A stretch of DNA of 64,000 nt from Urechis unicinctus (lineage: Eukaryota > Annelida > Polychaeta > Xenopneusta > Urechidae): positions 58,300,421-58,364,420 of the forward strand of contig CM067356.1 in NCBI GenBank assembly GCA_034190875.2, in the 5' to 3' direction. A program made the position numbers and the translations under genes. The notes under the pieces are model-generated. The model had not been told where the DNA came from. It ran no database searches and was given only the letters and a program-made list of their open reading frames with translations. Below, piece after piece: positions 39,241-50,700 of the stretch. Positions within the stretch are counted from its first letter, which is position 1; the number at the start of each line of letters is the position of its first letter.

Positions 39241-39405
39241 ATAGTTGTAGGGTTCGCCCATTTCAATGGCCACGTCACCCCTTGTCATATTCATGTAGTA
39301 GGATGCATCTGTATTCCTGGCAAGTGAGGCGTTGATTGGGTCGTGAAAGAGCAGCAGGGCGCCCTCCATACTGCCAGTCGGTACGTTCATGGTTGTATTC
39401 CTCAT
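39193..39405 (-). CDS. Candidate coding fragment with N-glycosylation sequons
   Basis: This 70-codon minus-strand frame is GC-richer than its surroundings. It contains three N-x-S/T sequons (N3, N25, N39) and stretches such as 'VPTGSMEGALLLFHDPINAS' and 'DVAIEMGEPYNY'. Its 3' part aligns with plus-strand sequence near 28,840-28,870 upstream of E1, but that copy has lost most of the frame. If the two duplicated blocks once formed one gene, this would lie on the same original strand as the TSP1-like model in E1. No family is recognised and no clear donor site is seen. Confidence 0.25.
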   Translation of the reverse strand: MRNTTMNVPTGSMEGALLLFHDPINASLARNTDASYYMNMTRGDVAIEMGEPYNYNQASIISYCDTATSL

Positions 39406-39479
39406 CTTATCAATCTAATTGTATGCCAACTTTGTGTGGCAGAGAACACGGAACATGCAGAATGGCGAACCTGCGTACT

Positions 39480-40870
39480 GCTGCGGATCAGGGCGAGCGC
39501 ACAGTGCAAAGGGCATTGATAAATCATATGAAATTCGACATCTATGCGGGTTGGGGCAGGAGACAAGTATGAAACCCAGAGAGGAGACAGGGTCAAAGCC
39601 GACGCCTATGGCAACTGTTTCTAAATCCCATGTGACCTTGACCTCTTCAAGACCCACATGTATGACATGGTCGACCATACAGAGATGGTCTCGCCTCCAA
39701 TTGACTCCTGTGGTAGGCGCCAGAAGGCGCCCATTGTATCCTGAAAGTACTGCAGGTTTCTAGCCTTTTCCACTAGTAAGGCCATCTCTCTAGTGTTATA
39801 TCGGTCGCGCGCGGCTGATAACCCCGCCGATACTATTGTAGCCATGCGCAATATTTACGTAGGGGCCGCTTAGGTCGTCTATGTCGACTGTGTCCTTATG
39901 GAGTCAGTACGTGGTCCGTGGGTCACTACACTCGCAACAGTCTCTCATAGGATTCATGATGTTATTGATTTACATAGGGGTCGAGGGTATGGTACAAAGA
40001 GCTCCCCACTGTGTAATAAGCGCGAAAGGTAACGAGCTTGGACATCACACTGCTAAGTGTAGTTAGTTCTGACACAACTGCATCGACTTAGAGGACCATG
40101 CTTGCACTGTCCGTAGTTACCGGTCGCATCTTGTAAGTCCTGAAAACCTCAAAAAAGTTTACCGTCATTGTGTACGACCTGAATGCTGTGTCGGGTCAAA
40201 CGCATTGCGATTATCCCAACTGCCATCTGATATACCACGTCTGCTATCAATGTGACTATGCTATTGACTTGATAGGCCGTCACAGCTAACTATGTATAAC
40301 AGTGTGAAAAATGTTCAAAGGACTGTGTGAAAAGGAGTAGCTGTCCAATTCAAACCTAACCTTCAAACATGAGCAGGAGGGGATTGTAGCTATAGGTCAT
40401 AATTTGAAGATTGATGTATATGGGGTTATTACCTTCAAAGATCCTGATTGGACTGTACGCATGACAAGCGTAGTGTTTAAAAAGTAATATGACGGCCTGA
40501 TCTGGCGTGGTGTTCCCTCAGGTACTAATACAGGTGACCGAACTATAAACATTGGAATTTTCAACACACTTTATGACTCCTAGGATGTACAATGCACAGC
40601 ATGTTGGATGGGGCCCCAACTACACTTCTTCTGACTCTTTCAGAGATATAATAACATAACGCATCCTTTATCCTGCGGAAGCTGTAGCGGAACTGTGCAT
40701 GAATTGAAAGATCAGTTAAAGAAGAACGGTTAGTCGCGAAGTTTAGTTAAAGGCAGACAATATTCTTGTGACACCTATGCGCTACACAAGTAAAGAGATT
40801 GTGTTTGTAACAAAACATTCACATTGACCAGAAATGTATGACAAGGACTGCTTCGTTTTATTACTAGAGC
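39480..40870 (+). pseudogene. Second copy of the coding-like relic, broken
   Basis: Carries the counterparts of the E1 relic ('VVGARRRPLYPEST', 'SQYVVRGS', 'PHCVI') with stops between them. At 40,754-40,860 a tail-like frame 'DNILVTPMRYTSKE' matches E1 'DNIHVTPWRYSKD' with a 3-base in-frame difference. A TCA-to-TGA change then stops it, and the E1 stop is lost (TGA to TTA). The TSP1-like exon of E1 is not recognisable here. Confidence 0.3.
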
Positions 40871-40989
40871 ACAACGAGCGGCGCACTAAATGTTGCGGCT
40901 AGGACCAATTGCCCCTAGTAGCGTTGTGTTGTTTCAGTGAAGTACGTTGCAAAAGCACGCTCGGCCAGTGTACTGATGCTAGATAGCAG

Positions 40990-41410
<421 letters not shown>

Positions 41411-43978
41411 AAATGGCACTGTACGAAGATCAACTGCTCGTATGACTCAATTGCGAGGCAGTATATTCCCAGAAAATTACCAATTCTATTAAGAATGATA
41501 ATTAATATAACGTAAAGCTATTGCGTGATTTATATTCTGAAAATCATCGATGAATGCCGACTTTTCTTATATGCGCATTAATGTTGTTCGACGGCCATCT
41601 GCTAAAGCACGCGGTGGTGTTATTGGATCAGGTTTCTCTCATATTACATTACTAAAATGAGACTAACTAAGGAGCTGGCTGAGAAAAAATATAAAGACAT
41701 CCAAGCAAAGATTACGATGGTCGTATTTGTGTGTCAATGCTTTATGATACATCGTCCATGACAAACGGGATTAGCCTCCCCGTAATAACCACGTCTTTGT
41801 GTTTAATGATGACCGTAATCCCACTAAAGCTTCACAAGCGAACTATTTCCGTCGGCACTGACACAGAAGCTAACCAAAAGCGATTGGTTAACACGAAGGG
41901 GATACACAAAGATATATTATGTAATAAACTATGAAAATATTTGATTAAATTTGTAGTGCCTGTTATTGTAGTACATGATAATCTATTCTGTAGGTTAAGA
42001 CTATCGTCCAAGTTTTAAAGGCAATCACCCAAAACTAAATTGTGAAATGCAGTTTGCTTGTGGTTGGTAAAACGTCATATGCCCAGGCGCATCATATGAG
42101 ATGCAGGTAATGACTGCTTATCGTTTGGTTGTGCATCGTCTTTTGGCCTCTGATCTTCTCTATGTCTATCCTGTTCAAATGTCACAATGTCACTGTTGCA
42201 TGCAAGACATTAGTCAAAACCTTTAAAAACCACTCACTTGGTTTGTGCAATCATTGCTGCAACACAACGCGAATGATCATTCTTAACCGGCAAAACCCAA
42301 CCTGTATTTTGAGAACCACCATATAATCAACTTATTATGAATACCTGTGGCAATTAACATATTTTAGCAGGGCATGATAGAATTCGCCATATGGTATTGG
42401 TGAAATGTGTCTTGCAGCGTTATGCCAGGGAATCTGCTAAGATTGCTACAATATGAATGCCACCGCTACATCGCTGTGTAAAATGTAAGTTTGATTAGTC
42501 AACTACTCGGTAATGCTATGGGCCACTTCGACAGGGCTCGATAAAATATGTGTAATGTTTTCACCAATAAAACACACAGCCAACTATGTAAAACATCCAA
42601 CATACCGGCGTCGAAGCAAAACCAAATTGCTTTTTCCATGACGACAGATAGATAGTTCTCCTAGAAAATGTCGTTCTCACATTGAGTTTTTACGAGTTTT
42701 TGGCTGCCAGTTTTGTTTCCTGGGGACACAATTAGAATAGACGCATTGTGAGTGTAGATAGAATGATACTCAATAACTTGGAGGGCTTGAATTTATAGCT
42801 CCATATATACACACAGTTTTTCATCATATATGAAGAACAATATTCCTTGAATCTTCGGTCCAATATTAAACGTAGAGGTACAATAATAATATAGCTAACA
42901 ACACACCAGGGCTACAATAAGAAGAAATCAGCAATAATCATTTTTTGTCACCCCACAGATGTACACAATCCAATTTTTTAATCAAATGTCTCTGTATTGC
43001 TTTATAAATACATTTGCAAAGTTAGAGATGTCACGATTGAAAACAGTTACATCATAAGCAATTGGTTAAGAATGCAAAGCTAAATGGTATCTATTGTTTG
43101 GGTCAACATTAATGACGTATACATATAATATGGTACTTCTTTTAAAGGATACCATTTCACCATTTACCCATGTAACACATAGCACTTATCCTCGCCATAT
43201 TGCGCAATAGAGCGAGCAAAGCGATCCTGTGAAACATGAAATGTTAATCAGATGCTTTTGTATACGCTAAGAGACCGATTTCTAATAAACCATTATTGGA
43301 GCTATTGGTTAGAATAATGAATAGCCAACTTAATTCATAAGAATCGTGCGTGTCAATCGACAGGCAGTCTGATCTAGATAGAATTGATGTCTTTTTCATA
43401 TGTAATTTTTGTCCAAAATACAAAGCACACATAGGCTAGCTGCAACACCATTTGTCAAATGAATTTGCTTCATGTTTAATGCGACTAAACTTGTCGAGAA
43501 AGATGTACAAATACACCATTGATAGAATGGACACATCATTCTCTCGTTCTTTTTCTATGTAGACCCGACGAAATAATACACTTGATGTGGTTATGTGGTA
43601 CATTGGATACTCTTCATAAAAAAACACCGTCACAGGGTCTGGTCTATATTGAATTATGTATGATTGAGGGATATCTTTATTTTGCATCATAGCACCAATA
43701 CAATAAAGCCACTGTTTTGTTGCTTGCTACGTTACCCCATCTGATAATATGTATCGGAAATAACCAGCTGTAACAATACAGTTAGCGCCATGAATCATTT
43801 CTTTACCATTTACAACCGACTGAGTATCAAAGTGAAAAGACCGCCGCAACGGGGTTGCATTTGAACTATCAATAAACACTCCATGTTTGGTATCAGGTGG
43901 TCTCAATGAAGTATATATGTCGACAAGGTGTTTGAGATTACATGGACTAACCAAGACAAGGTAGCACTTAAAAACAAA

Positions 43979-44150
43979 GGCATGTGATTTGATTGCAGCC
44001 AGGAGCGGCAGAGATCTATTCTTGTAACACATACGGCAGCTAGCCGAATTTAGAAGGGGTAATTAAAGTGTAAGATGGATATTACATATAATGACCAATA
44101 CTTTACGTTCAGGCATTAGCTTTGATTGCAGCCATGAATGGCAGGGGTCT
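43979..44150 (-). repeat. Internal 38-bp direct repeat, 133 bp apart
   Basis: 43,979-44,016 and 44,112-44,150 share 'ttgattgcagcca' and 'ggcag.g.tct'. Read on the minus strand both give R-x-L-P-x-x-A-A-I-K-x-x-A in the same phase; the second meets a stop right after. The pair is kept in C2 (52,209-52,380). Confidence 0.6.
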
Positions 44151-44721
44151 TTCAGGTGCGAGCCTAAAGCCGCTTGATACCCGGGGTTGTTCCGGTTACA
44201 GAAATTTGATAATGAATGTTCCAAGCTGGTCTCAAACTTGCTTAATGTCAGTGTAACACGCAAATTATGAGGTCAGTGTAAACATTAACACACACATTTA
44301 CTCAATAGACCGTAATTTTAGGTATGCCACATTATTCGTATAATGCGAGCGCTTTTGTTGGATTATAATTTATTGAAACAGTGATGGAAATGGATAGATT
44401 GTCTATACGAAGAATATCACACCATACATTGCTGCTCTGTTTACAGACAGATTGTTAATCACATTGGACTATTACCAACACACTTACAAATCCCAGTGCA
44501 CAATATTAAGTAGTTTGTCAGATTTTAGAGCGCATTTATTCTTTCCAGGTTACTACATATGTGTGTGATGTAATGAAACTAACTCCGTGTCTGATTGGTT
44601 AGCTTATTAAATATGCGCACTGAGTAGGATTGTCATCATGCCAACTGATTCATGCAGCAGGTGTTTGAGTCCATGGTGAATGATTGTATTATCAATTTAA
44701 CTACTAGATTTATGTACAACA

Positions 44722-45081
44722 TTGTTCATGTATTGCTATCTGATTCGTTACCTGAAACGTTTGATAGAGGCTCACTTGTTGCATAATACACCCGTGGTGG
44801 TAATCATCTTCTCAGAAGAGACTGCATGTATCACATTTTACCTACACTGGCGTGAGACTAGTCCTGTGATAAACATCTTCGCACGACTAGGGCCAAATAT
44901 AAAACAAGCGTTTATGTGGGACGTCGTGCGAGAAATACGCCATGTTTATGCTATATTCTCATTTATCAATGTGTACAATGCGGAGTATGACAATTTGCTT
45001 GTTTGCAATGTCTATCTGGGCTTAGATCAACGAATCTTTTCTCCAGTTCGTGTTTATGATATTATGTGGTTATATATTTAA
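44722..45081 (+). CDS. 119-codon open frame, unrecognised, not conserved
   Basis: One of the longer non-repeat frames of C1, with no domain I recognise. In C2 (from 52,892) the frame stops early because 'gcacga' has become 'gcctga', and C0 lacks the whole segment. I regard it as probably non-coding and list it only because of its length. Confidence 0.08.
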   Translation: MFMYCYLIRYLKRLIEAHLLHNTPVVVIIFSEETACITFYLHWRETSPVINIFARLGPNIKQAFMWDVVREIRHVYAIFSFINVYNAEYDNLLVCNVYLGLDQRIFSPVRVYDIMWLYI

Positions 45082-46458
45082 TTAGTATTAGCTGTCCATA
45101 ATTGATCACATAGCATATCCAAAGAAATAAGATACAAAGCCTGAATGACCTGCTTGTCTCCAACATTTCATAAGCACCATGATAGCTCCGATTGCTGCTC
45201 GGTAGATTCTAACAGTAAATAATGGAGAACACCCAGTCAACCTAGTGACACAACAGTCTCAACCTCGAACCCGAAACGCTCCCATATTTTCGTTCATAAT
45301 ATTCAACATAATCGAATCCTATGAACACTGACAAAACTATGTATTTGTATCAATTGGTGATATTACGCTATCGAGCAGTGCAGCGGACGAACACAAAACG
45401 ATGCCTTCAGAAACGGTTTGATATTATATTTTGTCGTACGCATTGGCATAAGATGGATGTTTCCGTCCTTTGAACATGCTAAGTGGCTATCTATCACAGC
45501 CGCAGCGCGCTACAATTGTTATATATGGCTTGATGCTGATTGTCGATAACAACGACCGTCGTGTATCTCGCGTTTACCGCGATGATTGATGATTCATGTT
45601 CTATTAGTCCAAATGCTGAGGGTCTTATAGGTGGCACGAAAGGCTCTCCGCAATAGCATTAATACATCATTAACATAACTTGTCTGTCTTGGAAATGCAC
45701 CGGTTCCATGCCATCGCAAGCTTATTTGCACCTACTGTATAGATGTTGACGTCACCTGACTTAATTCGCAGTAGTTGACAGGAGAAGAACCTGTAACGCT
45801 TTTGACTGCTTGAGCAAATTGTAATCTGGTCCAAGTGTTTAAAAATGCTTTTGAAATCTAATTCAGTCTTCTATTACATTCCCTCTTAATGTTGGAGGTC
45901 TTTAATCTCTTAGATGTTATTATATTCCTATCAGTTGATAGAAAACCATTGCCCGTTTATATATCCCGGTGAGACTACATTCAGCACCTATCACAGCCAT
46001 AGCTGCCGGTACACCAGTCATTATTCTACATCTAAAGGATATACGCGCTTCATTGAATATATTTTTATTTTACATATCTGAAACTGTATTAGCTTCTTCA
46101 TTGGCGTAGGTGAAGACTTCAGTAATGGCCTATGCATAAAACTTCCACTACGGGTACACCATACGTCATTTCTAAGCAACTTACTCCACTCAAGCTGCAG
46201 ACAAAGCTTAAGTGCCTTACCTTATATAGCCATGGGGCGAAACTACTCTTCTCATCCACACTATTTAGCGCCCCCCTCGCCCCCTTCCTGCAAGCCAATC
46301 AAAACTACGTCACCTGCAAAACTATTCTTTTCCAATAAAACTACCCTATCAAACTGACCAACCCGTCTGGTGAAACTAAATTTCAATATCTGCTGCTCCA
46401 GCTGGAGACCTTCTAAATTCACCTCGCTGACTAAGCTACCATGCTGGTGTTATTCTGA

Positions 46459-46780
46459 ATGCTACGTCTACACTATGTTCACGGTGGCCACGGCAGCGCC
46501 GTTTGCCCGAAACGTATTGCGCCGTGGGATTTTGGCCATTTTTGACTCCATAAACAAGTTTTGTTAGGTTGTGCTAAGTTACTACGTTTCTCATCCACAT
46601 CGTGGTTGCCGTGTCAAATGTTTTGACAGGTTAAAATTCTGGCCCGGCATGCAAGCAATAACGGTCTGTCATGTTTGCATATCTCGTTCCCCCGCGCTGT
46701 CTCACGTTTATTCCGTTTTCTCCACGGTGGTCTGAAACGGGGCTGCCGTGGCCACCGGGAACAAAGTGTAAACGTAGCAT
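46459..46780. mobile_element. MITE-like element with ~45-bp terminal inverted repeats (C1)
   Basis: The left end ATGCTACGTCTACACTATG continues to 'ccgttt' at about 46,505. The right end, reverse-complemented, reads ATGCTACGTTTACACTTTG and continues to 'ccccgttt'. About 41 of 46 positions match. The termini are GC-rich, the interior has no transposase frame, and total length is 322 bp, consistent with a non-autonomous DNA transposon. I see no certain target-site duplication, so I do not assign a superfamily. Confidence 0.75.
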
Positions 46781-46919
46781 AACAAACGCTGCAGCTCATT
46801 TTCTGTATCCACTTGAATATCGAACTTATATAGTTTCACTTTCCTTTATGTTTAGAGCACATGTATCGTGATAGACTTGATTACAAACCACTAACTTTAA
46901 TTGGTTTGATGTGTGGACA

Positions 46920-47130
46920 CAACTGTTATCATCTTACATTGAGCAGATATGGGAGTATTTCGGCATCTTCCTTGTGCCACACCATGATGAACCATGCTAG
47001 ATCGAGGACATTCATATCTATGTCAGAACTCATTCTCATTTAGCTCACGATAGGCCTGCTTTCGCGTTTGTTGTTTCATTTACTCACTTACGTATACACA
47101 CACGCGCCGACAGCGCATACCCCGATAAAA
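46920..47130 (+). repeat. R2 dispersed repeat, copy in C1
   Basis: Contains 'gagcagatatgggagtat', 'cacgataggcctg' and a short CACACACG stretch before 'cgacagcgcatacc'. Confidence 0.7.
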
Positions 47131-47436
47131 CCCCACCTCACCCCGACCTGCTCTTTGTCTCGCCTGTGGCAGATATGCCATTTCTCTGGTAACCTTATCA
47201 ATATATGAAACTAAATGATTTACCAGGAGCATTTTGTGTATTCAGCTTCCCATTCCGATAGTGTTGCCTATCAGTCGTTACTGTAATTTGTGCCAGCGAT
47301 TTATAACCTTGATGCGCTTGTGATCAACTTTTAGCGGTCATGATGTAACTTATCCACGTGCGCGTCTCATTTATTTTTTCATTTAGACAGTACAAGGTGC
47401 ATGATGAAGCTGCAGATAGGAAGGTGAGAGACGGCT

Positions 47437-47442
47437 ATATAT

Positions 47443-47485
<43 letters not shown>

Positions 47486-47629
47486 TAGATAGATAGAGAG
47501 ATATATATATATAGAGATATATATATATATAGAGATATAGATAGAGATATATATATCTAGATATATATATATATAGATATATAGATACTATATATATATA
47601 TATATAGATATATATATATCCTCTATATA

Positions 47630-47665
<36 letters not shown>

Positions 47666-47676
47666 ATATATATCTA

Positions 47677-47725
<49 letters not shown>

Positions 47726-47726
47726 A
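47437..47726. repeat. AT/AGAT compound microsatellite, about 290 bp
   Basis: Mixed TATA, AGAT and TATC units. At the corresponding place C2 has only about 17 bp of TA (55,629-55,644). Confidence 0.96.
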
Positions 47727-50700
47727 TGGTTATCAACCTAATCTACCTATACCATACACAAGGTTGTACTAAACTCTTATTAACCTATCCACGTGCGTTT
47801 CTCATTTTTTTCATTACGACAGATATACAAGGTTCATCACGTACGTACAATATGCCTTGTGCTTTTCGATATGATCATAAATATCCATCGATTAATTGAT
47901 TGGCTCTGTGGAGAACAATAGCAAATCGGAATAATAGTTGTTGATTGGAATAGCAAAGGCCATCAAAGCAGTTGGCTCAAGTGCTGCTCGTGTGGACCAA
48001 TACTATCAGCATATTGTACCATCAGAGGCCTTGCATCACATGTATCATGTGCGATAAAGCAGCGCCGAATACCGCCTAAGCAAAGAGTGTCATACGGTAT
48101 TCTGTCAGTAACATGATCGGTTAGTATGTCACGGACCTAACCAAAGGCTTTAACTCACTCAATTGTACACATGCATCCCCCTTTTTTCATTCTACATTCC
48201 AAAAGCCTTACGTGATATCAGACGGATCAATCTACTTTGAAAAGCCTCTGTGCTGCCGAACCTGCTATTGTAAGCCTGATTACGAGTCGAAGTTCGAAGT
48301 TCAACATGTAACATTGGAAGCGACGAATTGTCATCATCGGAAAATACCCCAGCCTATCAATTGAGGAACTCATGATTACCAAAAGCAATAAATTGATTGG
48401 CATTATGTTTCAGACATTTATTACATATGCAAGGTAATAGCATTTGTGGTTAACAGCGGTTAATACCACAATTCAGAATCCGTCTTTTAAGTCTGTGAGC
48501 GCAGCACAACAGCTATCTCTTTGGCTAAGACCTGTTTCAGCAGTAACTCCCCTATTATGAATAAATGGTAATCAAGGAGAGGACAATTCACACTGGAAAA
48601 TCACAACGAGTCAGCCTTTCCCAAATTCAACCTAGCTACGAATCAAACTGGAATCCTTAAGTCTTAACCAAGGCCAGACGAGAAACGGAAATTGTTGAAA
48701 TGTTAATAATAAACAAACCAAAGTGACAAGGTCAATGTCAAAGTCTCAATTGACAAATAAGGTCGTCAGATAGGTATGTGGCGCGGTTTATCCGGCAGTT
48801 TATTTCACAGCAGCTGCTTTGTCTCCTGCTCTTTTCTTGCTGGAAGGACGAGGAGAGTAATAGAAGCGATTGGAGATGGCCGATACACTTTGCGACGATC
48901 ACTGAGGTATTTGGGTGCCGGGTTATGAAGGCACTTGTATACGTTGGTAATGCTTCAGCCTCCATGCCCCGATTATACAGGGTTAGAGTCAATGCTCTGA
49001 GCATTATCAATATAGAATGACCTTAGGAGGAAGTTGCGCACATGGTAAAACGAATTGCCTGTAACAGAAAAATGGCTGCTCATCATTTTGATCGAGCACC
49101 GACATTGTGCCTGCGCTTCCATTAAAAGTAATACACTAGCATACTGTCTCTATACTCAAAGCCAGACGCGCTGCAGCTGCCTACTATACCAACTAACCTT
49201 TATTCGTTTATCGATCCTCTCATGCAATGGAAGGAGAACCGGGATGAGGTAATGCAGAATTGTGTGACACAACGAACATGTATTACTTCGTTCCAAATAA
49301 ATCAGAGCGGATATGATGGAGTTTTTATGTACCCATAGTTACACTGCCTAACACAGCACTTTTGCGTACAAATTTTGCATGGCCATTGTATACGAAGAAA
49401 AATGGAGCGCCACATTTTTCAGTTTTGATAGAACACCGTCTGCAGATCAAGCGAATGCTGACGGCTATTAGCAGATTTCTTCCCCCATAGTTTTGAAGTC
49501 CAGCTAAGTAATAAAATATATTAGCTGCATGAATTGCAATGTAATCTTACTTTAATGGCAAAATGTATCATTAAATAACCACATGGTGCAGGACAATGCT
49601 CCTCGTAAAAGACATATCCAGGACATCGTATTAAAAAGGAAGTCATGGACAAATTTGATACTGGCTGCCCATGATTCAGTAAGCTGTATCAGCCTTACGC
49701 TCGACATTTGGTATTAGCGGGTGATGCAAGTTGTATAGCTGTTATCTATAGCACGATCAGAATACAATAAATGCATTTTTCCTGATCAACCGATATTCGC
49801 AAATTAAATTAACCGTGCTTTAGGCTTGATATGCAGCATTATTACTATTTTTAAATGGACAGAAATGAACACACATTTACCTCGTGATTATGCTTAGTTA
49901 TTGTAATGACCGATTGTGTTTGTAGCATAGCAATATTAATACCATGGTAACGTGTCAATTGATACAACATGGTCGAAGGTGGTGTTAACAAATTGTTTTG
50001 CAAAATGGCATTCAATTGCTGCGTGCACCATAAGCGATAATCTGACTACGCCCTACTTAGGTAACTACAAGTGAATGCGTAATGTTTAACCCTAGTAACC
50101 ATCAGTTAGATTCATTTCAGTTGCAAGGCCATCAATGTGATGTATCAAACCACTTGTCAGTAAATTTGTACCTTGTCAAAACCGTAACACACCAGGACAA
50201 GGCTTTGTTTTATTAATGTCAACACGAAGCGTATAACATAGAACATAACACAATATGATATCATGCGTAATGGAAACTGGCATTATAGTTCAACTTCCTT
50301 AGATGATCTACACTGTGCATCATGGTTTTTCTGGCAACACAATCCTTCAAGTAAGCAATTTCTTACCGTGTAGAAAACATGGTTGAATCATCAATGGATA
50401 GATCGCTTTTGTCGATGGATTGGTCAAAGCATGACATTTACAGCGCCACCACCACGATGTCTATCATGGAAGTCGAAGGTACCATGCAGTTATTAAGTCA
50501 CAAATTGAACATGTAGCTAGCTGCAATTACATAAGCACGAAGATATTTATTTTGCGCACCATGTTAACATTGTCAGAAAATTCTGAAAGGTGGCATGAAA
50601 ATGAAGCTTTGCAATGCAACTAGTTGATGCATTTGGTACTTAAATCCACAGCACACGGAAAATCGAGGTTATATGATTATTGGAAGTGATCTGTATAATA

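Noticed and set aside
44722-45081. 119-codon frame in C1 as a gene
   Set aside because: The C2 copy has an early stop, C0 lacks the segment, and no protein motif is visible.
46614-46871. Overlapping frames inside and beside the inverted-terminus element (also 54,764-55,065)
   Set aside because: They lie in or run out of the non-coding MITE-like element and have no transposase motifs.
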